A DNA stretch of 64,000 nucleotides from an uncultured Eubacterium sp. (GCA_902495595.1 CABUXV010000003.1:1-64000), one strand, 5' to 3'. Positions 16,945-26,056 are shown, counted from the first letter of the stretch. Notes: generated by a model not told the origin, from the sequence alone. Translations and numbers: made by a program.

Positions 16945-17041
16945 TGTTATGTAATAAATTCTGGATACGAGAAAATTAATATATTAGTTCGTTATCCGGA
17001 AAAATTCATGAAATGGATATAGATAGAAATCTGCTTTACAT

Positions 17042-17383
17042 TTAATCTTCGGATTTTATAAGACAAAGAAATTCATTTAATAAACGGGCTGCCTCTTTTT
17101 GCTCTTCACTTGAAAGTTTACTAAAAAAGTCAAATGATTTAAGCAGCAAAAGACTGACCTCAAGCTGTGTCTCGGAAAATGATGATATTAAAACAAGAGG
17201 GTCAATATTCAGATTGTCTGCAATGCACTGAATCGTATCAAGACGGGGATTGGAAGTACCTCTGAGAATACCTTGAGCTTCTGACCTTGATACACCTATT
17301 TCTTCGGAAAATTCAGTGATAGATATTTTACGGATAGAACGTATAGCTTTCATAGTATTAGATAAGTTTTGTTGCAATGTCAT
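17042..17383 (-). CDS. XRE-family DNA-binding protein
   Basis: A small 113-residue regulator with one XRE helix-turn-helix (ISITEFSEEIGVSRSEAQGILRGTSNPRL, of which SITEFSEEIG and SRSEAQGIL are the two helices, residues about 20-48) followed by an alpha-helical tail rich in Leu and Glu that probably dimerises. GAAGGAGG precedes the ATG. It faces away from the AbiE pair across a 424-base AT-rich gap. It may control itself or neighbouring accessory genes; no target is visible. Confidence 0.72.
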   Translation of the reverse strand: MTLQQNLSNTMKAIRSIRKISITEFSEEIGVSRSEAQGILRGTSNPRLDTIQCIADNLNIDPLVLISSFSETQLEVSLLLLKSFDFFSKLSSEEQKEAARLLNEFLCLIKSED

Positions 17384-17807
17384 GAAAATACCTCCTTCAC
17401 TTAAAAGAATAAATTGGGAGGCAACAATAAAGGAAGACCATTATAAAAGCTAAATGTATTGTTTTATTAATATATATGATATTTATGTAGAAAAAAGGTT
17501 TTTGTCATTAGCAATGCATTGTATATAATTATTTGTATTTGCTGTTATGCTAACATCGTTTTAAAAAATGAAAATTTTAAATAGGGTTTTATATTTTATG
17601 ATTTTTTTTACGATAAATTATGATGCAGCAGATAAAACTATTTAAAACAGGATGATTACACATCTGTTTGATTATTTACAAATCGCAAGGCAGTGTAATT
17701 CAAAAGCCTTTAGATTGCTATTATTGACTTAAAAGAAAAACATGAATATAATATAGTAAAGTACACCATTGATGATAAATTATAATGTGATTAAGCAGAG
17801 GTTAAAG
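17384..17807 (+). promoter_or_regulatory. 424-bp AT-rich gap holding the abiE promoter
   Basis: TTGACT (17724-17729) and TATAAT (17747-17752) are 17 bases apart, about 55 bases before the AbiEi start. Upstream, ATTACAC (17655-17661) and GTGTAAT (17693-17699) form an inverted pair. AbiEi antitoxins repress their own promoter through such repeats, so this is a candidate operator. Nothing else coding is seen in the gap. Confidence 0.6.
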
Positions 17808-18416
17808 ATGTTTACAGAAAAGGATATTGAGATGTTGAGAAAAATGTTCAGTCAATATAACTATATTATGACTACGGCTGAACTTACAGCCTCAAAGCTA
17901 TATTATGCAGATATAAAATCGCTTATGGAAGAAGGTTTGATTGAAAGAATAAAGAGAGGCTACTATTATTGGACTGAAGCATTCGGGGAAAGTGAAATCA
18001 TAATTATAAATCGTCTGTTTCCTGATGCGGTGCTTTGTATGGAGACCGCGCTGTTTTATTACAAATACAGCGATAGAAATCCTGCTGAATGGAATTTGGC
18101 TATTGATAAAAATGTTTCAAGGCAGCGTACTAAAATTGATTATCCTTTTATCAAAGCCTACCGTGTCGAAAACGCGTTGGTTGCGCTTGGAGAAACGACA
18201 GGTAAGATTGATTCTGTGGATGTCCGTATTTATGACCGCGACCGTACTATTTGCGATGTGCTGCGAAATATGAACAAGATGGATAAGGAAATTTTTAATA
18301 AGGCAATACAAGGTTATGTAAAGGACCCGAAGAAAAACATACCTAATCTAATGGAGTATGCAAAAGTATTGCGAGTGCAAAAACGGGTGAATGATTTGAT
18401 TGGAGTGTGGTTGTAG
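17808..18416 (+). CDS. abiEi: AbiEi-family antitoxin
   Basis: Antitoxin and autorepressor of an AbiE type IV toxin-antitoxin system, in which antitoxin and toxin do not bind each other. The N-terminal winged helix (MTTAELTASKLYYADIKSL then LIERIKRGYYYW) fits the AbiEi domain, and the C-terminal half (CMETALFYYKYSD, YDRDRTICDVLR) is the nucleotidyltransferase-neutralising part. ATG 17808 is preferred: AGAGG lies 6 bases upstream, while earlier in-frame codons lack a site. The 202-residue length is typical. It overlaps the toxin gene by one base. Confidence 0.88.
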   Translation: MFTEKDIEMLRKMFSQYNYIMTTAELTASKLYYADIKSLMEEGLIERIKRGYYYWTEAFGESEIIIINRLFPDAVLCMETALFYYKYSDRNPAEWNLAIDKNVSRQRTKIDYPFIKAYRVENALVALGETTGKIDSVDVRIYDRDRTICDVLRNMNKMDKEIFNKAIQGYVKDPKKNIPNLMEYAKVLRVQKRVNDLIGVWL

Positions 18417-19312
18417 TGGCGGATACGGCAGCTTCTGTTCTTGCAAAGCTGAGAAACAAAGCAAAAGCTTCCGGCATCAGTTATCAGCAGTGTTTGCAGC
18501 TGTTTGTTCAGGAGGAATTCCTGCGTAAACTTTCAAAATCCGGATGTGAAGATAATCTTATTCTTAAAGGAGGTTTGTTTATTTATACCCTTACCAATTT
18601 TGAAAGCCGGGCAACTATTGATGTGGACTTTCTTCTCAGGAAAGTATCCAATTCGATTGAAGATGTAAAGTCTCTCATATGTAAGATTATCGATACGCCT
18701 ACAGGCAACGATTATATTTCTATGACTGCAAAAGGTTTCGAGGAAATTTCCCCGCAGAGAAGATATCACGGCATTAGCGCACAGATTATTGCTCAGATAA
18801 AAAATGTCCGCATTCCTTTTAATGTAGATATAGGAGTGGGCGATGTTATCGTTCCTTGCGCCGAGGAACGGGAAATTAATACACAGCTTTCGGGATTTGA
18901 AGTGCCTGTTATCAAAACTTACTCTATTGAAAGCACTATTGCAGAGAAACTTGATGCAATTCTGCAGCGATTTGAGCTGACAGGCAGAATGAAAGATTTT
19001 TACGATATCTATTATCTGGCAAGGACTTTTGACTTTGATGGAACTAAATTGCAGAAAGCAATTTTTGAAACATTGCAGCAGCGTGGTACTCCTTATAACA
19101 GTGTTAGCTTCACGCGGATTGTTTCACTTGCCGAAAATGAGGATATTCAGAAACGATGGAGATATTTTTTGAAAAGTATTAAGGACGATACGCTTGAGTT
19201 TAATGTTGTGATTGATGAGATACGAGAATTTCTTGAGCCTGTGTTTGATGCGATAATAAATGAAAAAGAATGGCGAAAAGTGTGGAAAACTGCAGTAACA
19301 CAATGGAAGTGA
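18416..19312 (+). CDS. abiEii: AbiEii-family nucleotidyltransferase toxin
   Basis: Toxin of the AbiE system, a DNA-polymerase-beta-like nucleotidyltransferase. Related toxins add nucleotides to tRNA and stop translation when phage infection upsets the antitoxin. Visible motifs: LKGGLFIY (GG loop, about residue 50), the acidic pair in TIDVDFLL (about 68), ESTIAEKLDAIL and KDFYDIYYLAR (about 200), matching family motifs I-IV. The GTG at 18416 shares its G with the antitoxin stop codon and has GGAG 10 bases upstream; an earlier GTG overlaps that site. It is intact at 298 residues, so the system looks functional. Confidence 0.88.
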   Translation: MADTAASVLAKLRNKAKASGISYQQCLQLFVQEEFLRKLSKSGCEDNLILKGGLFIYTLTNFESRATIDVDFLLRKVSNSIEDVKSLICKIIDTPTGNDYISMTAKGFEEISPQRRYHGISAQIIAQIKNVRIPFNVDIGVGDVIVPCAEEREINTQLSGFEVPVIKTYSIESTIAEKLDAILQRFELTGRMKDFYDIYYLARTFDFDGTKLQKAIFETLQQRGTPYNSVSFTRIVSLAENEDIQKRWRYFLKSIKDDTLEFNVVIDEIREFLEPVFDAIINEKEWRKVWKTAVTQWK

Positions 19313-19369
19313 GGATGTAGTTATTATTTTGAAAGAGATAACATCAGATGATTTGCTGTATGTTTCTCG

Positions 19370-19495
19370 TTTATCTGCCTACAGCCGGCAGATTCACATC
19401 GCTGCCGCATTTTACTGCAAATCGCTTCGCTTTTTGGAAAAATGCGCACGGGACATTCTCACCCTGCGACCTCTCGCGCCGTTTTCTTTCACGGA
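19370..19495. other. GC-rich non-coding stretch beside tRNA-Ser
   Basis: About 125 bases with visibly higher GC than everything around it lie between the abiEii end and the tRNA-Ser terminator. No ribosome site or believable gene is present on either strand. It may be a remnant of a former gene or of an integration event at the tRNA. Confidence 0.4.
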
Positions 19496-19530
19496 TAAAT
19501 AAAAAACGCCCTATGGACGTTTTTTATTTA
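19496..19530 (-). terminator. Terminator of tRNA-Ser
   Basis: A perfect 13-bp inverted repeat (19496-19508 and 19518-19530) with a 9-base loop, ending in a T run when read leftward, starts at the base after the tRNA CCA end. Confidence 0.85.
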
Positions 19531-19618
19531 TGGCGGAGGACACGGGACTCGAACCCGCGGGGCTGTTACACCTTACTCGCTTTCCAGGCGAGCTCCTTAG
19601 CCACTCGGTCAATCCTCC
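19531..19618 (-). tRNA. tRNA-Ser (anticodon GGA)
   Basis: An 88-nt class II tRNA on the minus strand. The 7-bp acceptor stem GGAGGAT / GTCCTCC carries discriminator G and an encoded CCA. The anticodon loop CTGGAAA gives anticodon GGA between perfect CTCGC/GCGAG arms. A long variable arm and a GGTTCGAGTCC T arm follow. It reads UCC/UCU serine codons. Confidence 0.96.
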
Positions 19619-19887
19619 GGATACATTAATTATAATAATTGACAATTTAATTAAGTCACTCATATAATATAGCAAAAAAAAATGTATTATGCAAGAAAAT
19701 AATTACAAAGTCAAACTGATGAGAACTGCAAATTATTTAATTACAAAAATTGGATTTTAATTTTGCATAATTTTAATATTTCTTCACTGTTTCTTCATTG
19801 TATTTATTTTTATTTAGGAATACTATTATAGTGTGATATATATTTTAATATATGTCGCATAAAATAATATGATTGAGGCGATTTATT

Positions 19888-20673
19888 GTGAAATTTGACT
19901 TACATTGTCATACAAAAGAGGGTTCAATCGATTCCAAAGTATCGGTAGCTGAATATGCGGACAAGTTTATGGAGCTTGGATTTGATGGGTTTATGATTTC
20001 TGACCACAACAGTTATAAAGGCTGCAAAGAATGGGATAGAATAAAGAATAATGCTAAGTACAAGGACTTTACTGTTATCAGAGGGATAGAATATGATACT
20101 AAAGATGCAGGTCATGTACTTGTTATAATGCCTGATGATATGTATCTTACTATTTTAAGAATAAGAGGGCTGCGATGCAGTACGTTAATAAAGATAGTTC
20201 ATTCTTTAGGTGGAATTTTAGGTCTTGCTCATCCCTTTGGAGTGGCAAGTTCCAGCGCTATGGGATTTAAAAATATGAAAATGGAGCTGGTGAAAGAATT
20301 CGACTTTATCGAAACCTTTAATACCTGTGAATTTGCGGATTCAAATAATTTGGCAAAAGAGCTGGCGGATAAATTTAATCTGCCTTGTTTCGCCGGTTCC
20401 GATTCTCATGTAAATGAGTATATAGGAATGGCGTGTACAGAAATAGAAGGGGATATACGAAGCAATAACGACTTGATTTGTGCTGTTAAATACGGTGCGA
20501 CAATAAAAGCCGGAGGGGTAGAGAGAGCCGTGACTAAGAAAGCTAAGCGAAAGGAGCATTGGATAGGACGCTTAGGGTTTAAAATTTATAACAGGGGAAT
20601 AGGAAAACTAGTGTATCCGTACAGGAGCTATCACCATCATAAGTTAAATAATATATTCCATATAAACTGGTAA
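19888..20673 (+). CDS. PHP-domain phosphoesterase
   Basis: A 261-residue polymerase-and-histidinol-phosphatase (PHP) family hydrolase, probably a metal-dependent phosphoesterase. Metal-binding motifs are in order: DLHCHT (residues 4-9), SDHNSY (about 38), E in RGIEYD, LAHPFG (about 117) and GSDSH (about 174). The basic C-terminal tail of about 60 residues, rich in Lys/Arg/His/Tyr, is not part of the catalytic fold. GTG 19888 is chosen because GAGG lies upstream; the TTG 15 bases before it would overlap that site. A strong terminator follows. Substrate unknown; family members include nucleoside 3',5'-bisphosphate phosphatases. Confidence 0.82.
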   Translation: MKFDLHCHTKEGSIDSKVSVAEYADKFMELGFDGFMISDHNSYKGCKEWDRIKNNAKYKDFTVIRGIEYDTKDAGHVLVIMPDDMYLTILRIRGLRCSTLIKIVHSLGGILGLAHPFGVASSSAMGFKNMKMELVKEFDFIETFNTCEFADSNNLAKELADKFNLPCFAGSDSHVNEYIGMACTEIEGDIRSNNDLICAVKYGATIKAGGVERAVTKKAKRKEHWIGRLGFKIYNRGIGKLVYPYRSYHHHKLNNIFHINW

Positions 20674-20717
20674 AAAGGATATATCGTAAACAAAGCCAAA
20701 AGAAGCAAAAAGAAGAT

Positions 20718-20752
20718 AAAACCTGCAGGTTAAAACAAACTGCAGGTTTTTA
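20718..20752 (+). terminator. Terminator of PHP gene
   Basis: AAACCTGCAG / CTGCAGGTTT stem with an 11-base loop, followed by TTATTTTG. Confidence 0.8.
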
Positions 20753-20843
20753 TTTTGCTCTGTTAATATTCACAAAAAAAGTATAATTTGAATTAAATAT
20801 AAGATAAGCGCAGTTAATAAAGTGATAAATGCGTTTATATTTT

Positions 20844-21040
20844 ATCGTATAAAAATACGATGAGTCCGCTGATAAAAATCGGCTGAACCGACTTTGTCAT
20901 TATGTCGGAAATGTCGATTTTATTGATATTAGCGGAGTATTAAAGAAAGAGTATCAAAGAAATTATTTTGTGAAGGCTCGCCTTTTGCAGGCGGCATGGC
21001 AGCAGAGGAATCTTTGATTTCGCTTTGCACATTTTGCACA
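20844..21040 (+). promoter_or_regulatory. Structured leader of the lysis cassette
   Basis: About 200 non-coding bases contain several inverted repeats in a row: ATCGTAT/ATACGAT (20844-20861); a long imperfect pair TCCGCT..AAAATCG (20865-20881) with CGATTTT..AGCGGA (20915-20936) enclosing CCGAC/GTCGG (20888-20892, 20904-20908); and ATCAAAGA with TCTTTGAT enclosing GCTCGCC/GGCGGC. A tandem TTTTGCACA repeat then precedes the holin ribosome site. I do not recognise a known riboswitch. The gap 20674-21063 otherwise holds only the PHP terminator. Confidence 0.5.
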
Positions 21041-21063
21041 TTTTTTAAAGAGAGGTAAATAAA

Positions 21064-21420
21064 ATGGAAAATATACCAAAGATTTCAACTAAAACAGTAG
21101 TTAGAACGCTGGTGGCTTTGATTGCCATGGTAAATGCCATATTGATAACGCTGGGAAAATCCCCTGTAGATATAGATGAGAACACACTTTACGCAGTTTG
21201 TTCTGCTGTGGGGATGGTGGTTTCTGCAATATGGATATGGTGGAAAGATAATGATATAAAACCTGATACCAGGTTGACGAAGCTCCAGGTTCAGGCAATA
21301 AATGAGATGGCAAACAGCTGTGAAGGCGATGACCCTGAAAGCTGTGAGGAAATATGTGAAAATGAAGAAACAGCCGATTCTTCTGATGATGAATCCGATA
21401 ATGAAAAAAAGCTGGATTAA
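21064..21420 (+). CDS. Phage-type holin (SPP1 family)
   Basis: A 118-residue membrane protein that should form pores letting a lysin reach the cell wall. It has two transmembrane segments (about residues 8-28 and 39-60), the second ending in IWIWWKDND, a signature of the SPP1-type phage holin family, and then a charged and strongly acidic C-terminal tail (SCEEICENEE, SSDDESDNE). GAGAGG precedes the ATG. It lies 12 bases before a cell-wall hydrolase gene, forming a holin-lysin pair. No phage structural, integrase or terminase gene is within the window. Confidence 0.82.
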   Translation: MENIPKISTKTVVRTLVALIAMVNAILITLGKSPVDIDENTLYAVCSAVGMVVSAIWIWWKDNDIKPDTRLTKLQVQAINEMANSCEGDDPESCEEICENEETADSSDDESDNEKKLD

Positions 21421-21432
21421 GGAGGGATTTTA

Positions 21433-22308
21433 ATGGCTCAAATAAGTATATATCCTACAAAAGTAATGAATATAACACAAAGCTATAAAGGCTCTTACAG
21501 TCACAGCAAGAATTATACGGGAACTCCAAGGGATTATCCTATTGATGATAATTGCGGAAGTACTGGGCGGAGTTATTTTTATGCGCCTTTTGACTGCATT
21601 ATAAAAAGAATATATGGAGTGGGAAACAAAGGAACTAATACCATATGGATACAGTCAACTGCAAAGGTTAAGACTCCTGCCTTTACAGATTACGTTACTG
21701 TTATGATAATACACCCCAATGACGATACTTTAAAAAAGCTGAGGGTAGGTCAGGTGTTCAGGCAGGGAGCGGCTATGTTTTTGGAGGGAAACGATGGAAA
21801 TGCGACGGGATATCATTTTCATATAAGCTGCGGCAGAGGAAAATTCATGGGAAACGGCTGGAGAAAGAATTCAAAGGGAAGATATGTAATATACACGAGC
21901 GGCGGTGCGGTTCCTCCGGAAAAAGCCTTTTATGCGGACCCTCTTATAACTAAGATAAAAACAGCTAAAGGTCTTGTTTTCGTAAGAAAGGTATCAGGCA
22001 ATTCAGGCCAGGGGAGCGCTTCCGGAGGAAGCGGTACAGCTGCAAATCCGTATAAAGTCGGTAAGGTTCTAACACTTCTGGTAAATCTCAATGTAAGAAC
22101 AGGTCCGGGAACGAACTATTCGAGAAAAAAACGTTCACAGCTTACAGCCGATGGAAAAAAGTATTCGCTTAAAGGAACCTATGCCGTGTATAAAAAAGGA
22201 ACGAGAGTTACGGTAAAGGCAGTGCGTTCGGTTGGCTCTGATATATGGATAAAGACTCCGAGCGGATGGATATGCGCTAAAAAAGGAAGTAAGATTTATG
22301 CAAAATAA
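21433..22308 (+). CDS. Endolysin: M23-like peptidase plus SH3 domain
   Basis: A 291-residue peptidoglycan hydrolase. Residues 1-180 form an M23/LytM-like metallopeptidase: H24, the Asp cluster 34-39, H94 and the closing HFH at 128-130 supply the zinc ligands. A Gly/Ser linker (about 193-213) leads to a C-terminal bacterial SH3 domain (LNVRTGPGTNYS, then WIKTPSGWICAK) that binds cell wall. There is no signal peptide, so export depends on the holin just upstream. AAGGAGGG precedes the ATG. Typical phage or bacteriocin-release lysin architecture, but here without a phage. Confidence 0.85.
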   Translation: MAQISIYPTKVMNITQSYKGSYSHSKNYTGTPRDYPIDDNCGSTGRSYFYAPFDCIIKRIYGVGNKGTNTIWIQSTAKVKTPAFTDYVTVMIIHPNDDTLKKLRVGQVFRQGAAMFLEGNDGNATGYHFHISCGRGKFMGNGWRKNSKGRYVIYTSGGAVPPEKAFYADPLITKIKTAKGLVFVRKVSGNSGQGSASGGSGTAANPYKVGKVLTLLVNLNVRTGPGTNYSRKKRSQLTADGKKYSLKGTYAVYKKGTRVTVKAVRSVGSDIWIKTPSGWICAKKGSKIYAK

Positions 22309-22383
22309 ATATTAAAAAAAGATTTAAAATATGTCATAAAGATTAACTGCAATATAAGTTTTATTATATCGGGCAAGCAGTTT

Positions 22384-22423
22384 AAAATGAGGATATGCGA
22401 TTGAAACATATCCTCATTTTTTA
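22384..22423. terminator. Terminator of lysis cassette and ABC operon
   Basis: A perfect 14-bp stem AAAATGAGGATATG / CATATCCTCATTTT with a 9-base loop followed by T residues, between converging genes. Confidence 0.85.
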
Positions 22424-22431
22424 CTCTTGTT

Positions 22432-24300
22432 TTAGTCGAGTTCAAAAGCGCCTGTATATAGGCTGTAGTAAGTGCCGTGCTTTTTGATAAGTTCATCATG
22501 GGTACCTTTTTCTATTATGCGTCCTGAGTCGAGAACTACAATAGTATCTGAGTTCTTGACTGTAGATAATCTGTGGGCTATAACAAAAGTTGTTCTGCCT
22601 TTCATCAGATTGTCCATTCCGCGCTGAACGAGAGCCTCTGTTTTAGTATCAATAGATGAGGTTGCTTCATCTAAAATCATGACAGGAGGGTCGGCTGCGG
22701 CTGCTCTGGCTATAGAAAGCAGCTGTCTTTGTCCCTGCGAAAGGCTTGCGCCGTTTTGAGTAAGCATAGTTTGATACCCATCGGGCAGATTATTTATAAA
22801 TTCATCTGCACCGCTTAATTTTGCGGCTTTTATGCATTGCGAATCATCTGCGTCTAAATTGCCATATCGTATATTATCCATTATAGTCCCCGTAAACAAA
22901 TTCACATCCTGAAGCACAATGCCAAGAGAGCGTCTCAAATCGGATTTTTTTATTGTATTTATGTCTATTCCGTCATATAAAATTTCCCCTCCCGACAAAT
23001 CATAAAAACGGTTTATCAAATTTGTAACCGTTGTTTTTCCGGCTCCTGTAGCTCCGACAAATGCAATTTTCTGACCGGGTAGAGCATTTAGTATTATATC
23101 GTGCAGAATTAATTTTTCCGGTGTATATCCGAAGTCCACACTGCGAAATTCAATATGCCCTTTTACAGGAGTATATGTTGTATTTCCATCGTGGTGAGGA
23201 CATCTCCATACCCATTTACTTTCACTTACGATATTATCTTCAATAGTATTATCAGTATTATTTGTATTTACTAAAGTTACGCATCCGCCATCCGTTTCGG
23301 AGTGATTGTCGATTAATTCAAATATACGTTCGGCTCCTGCAAGAGCCATAGCTATCAGGCTTGTTTGCTGAGCAATTTGAGATACAGGCATACAGAATGT
23401 TTTTGATAGATTAAGAAAAGCAACGATCATTCCTACTGTAACAGCTCCGATTCCTTTAATTGCCATGTATCCTCCTATTAAAGCGATGAGTACATACTGG
23501 AGATTGCCAAGCTGCATTATCGCAGGCATCAAAATATTTCCGTATTTATTTGCAAATGTGGAGTCGTGGCATAGATGCTGGTTGTATTTGTCGAAATCTT
23601 GTTTTGATTTTTCTTCATGACAGAATACTTTTATTACTTTTTGACCGTTTATCATTTCTTCTATGTATCCTGTAACAGCTCCAAGTGTTTCCTGCTGTTT
23701 GATAAAATATTTAGCGCTGGCGCCTCCGATTTTTTTAGTTGCAAATACCATAATAATCGTAACCGCAAGAACCAGTACAGTAAGGTAGACATTGCTGATA
23801 ATCATAGATATCAATATAGCTGATATTGTAACGGCAGCTGATATGAGCTGCGGAAGCGCCTGAGAGATGAACTGTCTTAGGGTATCCGTGTCATTGGTAT
23901 AGTGGCTCATTATATCTCCATGCGTATGAGAATCAAAATATTTAATCGGAAGGCTCTGCATGTGGGAAAACATATCGTCTCGAATTTCTTTGAGGGTGCC
24001 CTGTGATATTTTAACCATAAGACGGTTGTATGCGAATGTGGTAAAAACTCCTATTATGTAGATTGCAGCCATAAACATAACGGTATGAAACAGACCCGTA
24101 AAAACAGGACTGCTTTCTGAAAGCATAGGAGTTATGTAATTATCGATTAATACCTCAAGAAAAAGAGAACTGGCGACGACAGTACATGAGCTGACCAAAA
24201 TACAAATAACAACTATACCGAAAATAAATTTATGATTTAATATAATATAAGAAAGCAAACGTTTGCAGGTTTTAGCCATATTCTTTTTATCTTTATTCAT
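22432..24300 (-). CDS. ABC exporter half with canonical ATPase site
   Basis: Half of a heterodimeric multidrug-type ABC exporter: an N-terminal six-helix membrane domain (about residues 1-320) and a C-terminal ATPase with Walker A GATGAGKTT, signature LSQGQRQ and Walker B VMILDEATSSID. The catalytic glutamate is present. An approximately 45-residue acidic insertion with WVWRCPHHDG precedes the nucleotide domain, as in BmrD/LmrD-like subunits. ATG 24300 is used because AAAGGAG lies 9 bases upstream; an ATG 9 bases earlier touches that site. It overlaps the end of its partner gene by 8 bases. 622 residues. Substrate unknown. Confidence 0.88.
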   Translation of the reverse strand: MNKDKKNMAKTCKRLLSYIILNHKFIFGIVVICILVSSCTVVASSLFLEVLIDNYITPMLSESSPVFTGLFHTVMFMAAIYIIGVFTTFAYNRLMVKISQGTLKEIRDDMFSHMQSLPIKYFDSHTHGDIMSHYTNDTDTLRQFISQALPQLISAAVTISAILISMIISNVYLTVLVLAVTIIMVFATKKIGGASAKYFIKQQETLGAVTGYIEEMINGQKVIKVFCHEEKSKQDFDKYNQHLCHDSTFANKYGNILMPAIMQLGNLQYVLIALIGGYMAIKGIGAVTVGMIVAFLNLSKTFCMPVSQIAQQTSLIAMALAGAERIFELIDNHSETDGGCVTLVNTNNTDNTIEDNIVSESKWVWRCPHHDGNTTYTPVKGHIEFRSVDFGYTPEKLILHDIILNALPGQKIAFVGATGAGKTTVTNLINRFYDLSGGEILYDGIDINTIKKSDLRRSLGIVLQDVNLFTGTIMDNIRYGNLDADDSQCIKAAKLSGADEFINNLPDGYQTMLTQNGASLSQGQRQLLSIARAAAADPPVMILDEATSSIDTKTEALVQRGMDNLMKGRTTFVIAHRLSTVKNSDTIVVLDSGRIIEKGTHDELIKKHGTYYSLYTGAFELD

Positions 24301-26056
24301 TGTTTGCATCTCCTTTCATTTGTGACTGATGAATTTCTTTATATATATCATTGTTTTTAATCAATTCCTCATGAGTTCCGTATCCGTTAATCATGCCGTT
24401 ATCCATAACGATAATTTTGTCAGCATCCTGGACGGAAGAAACACGCTGAGATACGATAATTTTTGTAGTATTCGGAATTTCATCCCGGAATGCTTTTCTT
24501 ATCATAGCATCGGTTTTTGTATCTACTGCGCTGGTGGAATCATCTAAAATCAAAATTTTAGGTTTTTTAAGAAGTGCTCTTGCAATGCAGAGACGTTGTT
24601 TTTGACCGCCTGATACGTTTGTGCCTCCCTGCTCGATATAAGTGTCGTATTTATCGGGAAAAGTTTCTATGAAATCATCTGCCTTGGCAAGTTTGCAGCA
24701 ATGGATAATTTCTTCATCAGAAGCATGCTCATTTCCCCACCGGAGATTTTCTTTTATTGTTCCGGAGAAAAGTTCGTTTTTTTGAAGAACCATTGCCACA
24801 TTATTTCTGAGAGTAAATAAATCGTAGTCTTTGACATTATTTCCGGAAATGAATATGTTTCCTTCGGTTACATCATAAAGTCTGGGGATTAGCTGAAGCA
24901 GGGAACTTTTGCCGCTTCCGGTGCTGCCGATAACTCCCAGTACAGAACCGGAAGGAATACGAAGTGAAATATGTGACAGACATTCTTTTTGGATATCGTT
25001 AAAATAGCTGAAACTGACATCGTTAAAGATAATTTCACCGTTGCTTATTTTGTATATAGGGCTGTCAGAATTCTTAAGGCTGCTTTCTTCCTCTAAAATT
25101 TCGATGATACGTTCTGCGGAGGCCCTCGCCATATTTATCATTACGAGAACCTGAGAAAGCATCATAAGAGCATTTAAAATATTCATGGCATAAGCAATAA
25201 GGCTTGTTAATTCTCCGGCTGTCATTGCTGTTTCATTGGTCATGACAATCATCTTTGCGCCAAACCAGCAGAGAAACAGAAGACATCCGTAAATCGCAAA
25301 CTGCATGAAAGGCATATTATAGGCAACAATTCCCTCGGCTTTTGTGAATGTATTGTAGATTTTATTTGATACCGATTCAAATTTTTTTATTTCAAAGTCT
25401 TCACGGACAAATGATTTTACTACTCGTATTCCGCTCAGGTTTTCCTGCACTACACCATTTAGATTATCGTAAATTCTGAATACTTTTTCAAACCATGGAT
25501 GAGAGCGGCTGACGATTAGATAAAGTCCAATGCCCAAGAATGGTATAGCAGCCAGGAAAATAAGGGATAAATCTATACTTATCATAAATGAAGCTATAAG
25601 TGAGAAGAACAGCATTATAGGAGCTCGTACCGCCACACGAATTATCATCATGTATGCATTTTGTACATTGGTGACATCCGTGGTAAGGCGGGTTACTATG
25701 CTTGAAGCTGAAAATTTATCTATATTGGCAAAGGAATAGTCCTGTATTTTAAAGTACATATCACGTCTTAGGTTCTGTGCGAATCCAGATGAAGCCGACG
25801 CAGAAAAAATTCCTGATAATATGCCGAAAATAATGCCGAAGACTACGCAGATTATAAGTATAATACCAAGGCTTCCGACAATATCAGGATTTTTCCCGGT
25901 AATTCCTTCATCGATTATTACAGCCATAATCATAGGTATTACAATTTCAAGAAGTACCTCAAATATGACGAATACGGGGGTTAATATAGAATCTTTTTTA
26001 TATTCACGAATGGAGTGCGCTAATTTTTTTATCATTTTTATGTTTCTTTCTGTCAT
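24293..26056 (-). CDS. ABC exporter half with degenerate ATPase site
   Basis: The partner subunit, 587 residues: six membrane helices then an ATPase with Walker A GSTGSGKSS, signature VSGGQKQR and Walker B ILILDDSTSAVD. The catalytic glutamate of Walker B is replaced by aspartate, the hallmark of the inactive-site subunit in BmrCD, LmrCD and TM287/288 exporters, so the pair works as an asymmetric heterodimer. First gene of a two-gene operon divergent from a LysR regulator. No strong ribosome site precedes ATG 26056; a start at the internal methionine at residue 8 cannot be excluded. Confidence 0.88.
   Translation of the reverse strand: MTERNIKMIKKLAHSIREYKKDSILTPVFVIFEVLLEIVIPMIMAVIIDEGITGKNPDIVGSLGIILIICVVFGIIFGILSGIFSASASSGFAQNLRRDMYFKIQDYSFANIDKFSASSIVTRLTTDVTNVQNAYMMIIRVAVRAPIMLFFSLIASFMISIDLSLIFLAAIPFLGIGLYLIVSRSHPWFEKVFRIYDNLNGVVQENLSGIRVVKSFVREDFEIKKFESVSNKIYNTFTKAEGIVAYNMPFMQFAIYGCLLFLCWFGAKMIVMTNETAMTAGELTSLIAYAMNILNALMMLSQVLVMINMARASAERIIEILEEESSLKNSDSPIYKISNGEIIFNDVSFSYFNDIQKECLSHISLRIPSGSVLGVIGSTGSGKSSLLQLIPRLYDVTEGNIFISGNNVKDYDLFTLRNNVAMVLQKNELFSGTIKENLRWGNEHASDEEIIHCCKLAKADDFIETFPDKYDTYIEQGGTNVSGGQKQRLCIARALLKKPKILILDDSTSAVDTKTDAMIRKAFRDEIPNTTKIIVSQRVSSVQDADKIIVMDNGMINGYGTHEELIKNNDIYKEIHQSQMKGDANNE

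Noticed and set aside
19348..19629. Reading frame across the tRNA-Ser region encoding a 93-residue peptide
   Set aside because: It runs through tRNA-Ser, its terminator and the GC-rich scar, has no ribosome site, and its RDSNPRG end is what the tRNA gene gives when translated.
21064..22308. Remnant prophage
   Set aside because: Only the two lysis genes are present and both are intact; flanking genes are bacterial. A reduced prophage is possible but unproved, so it is treated as an orphan cassette.
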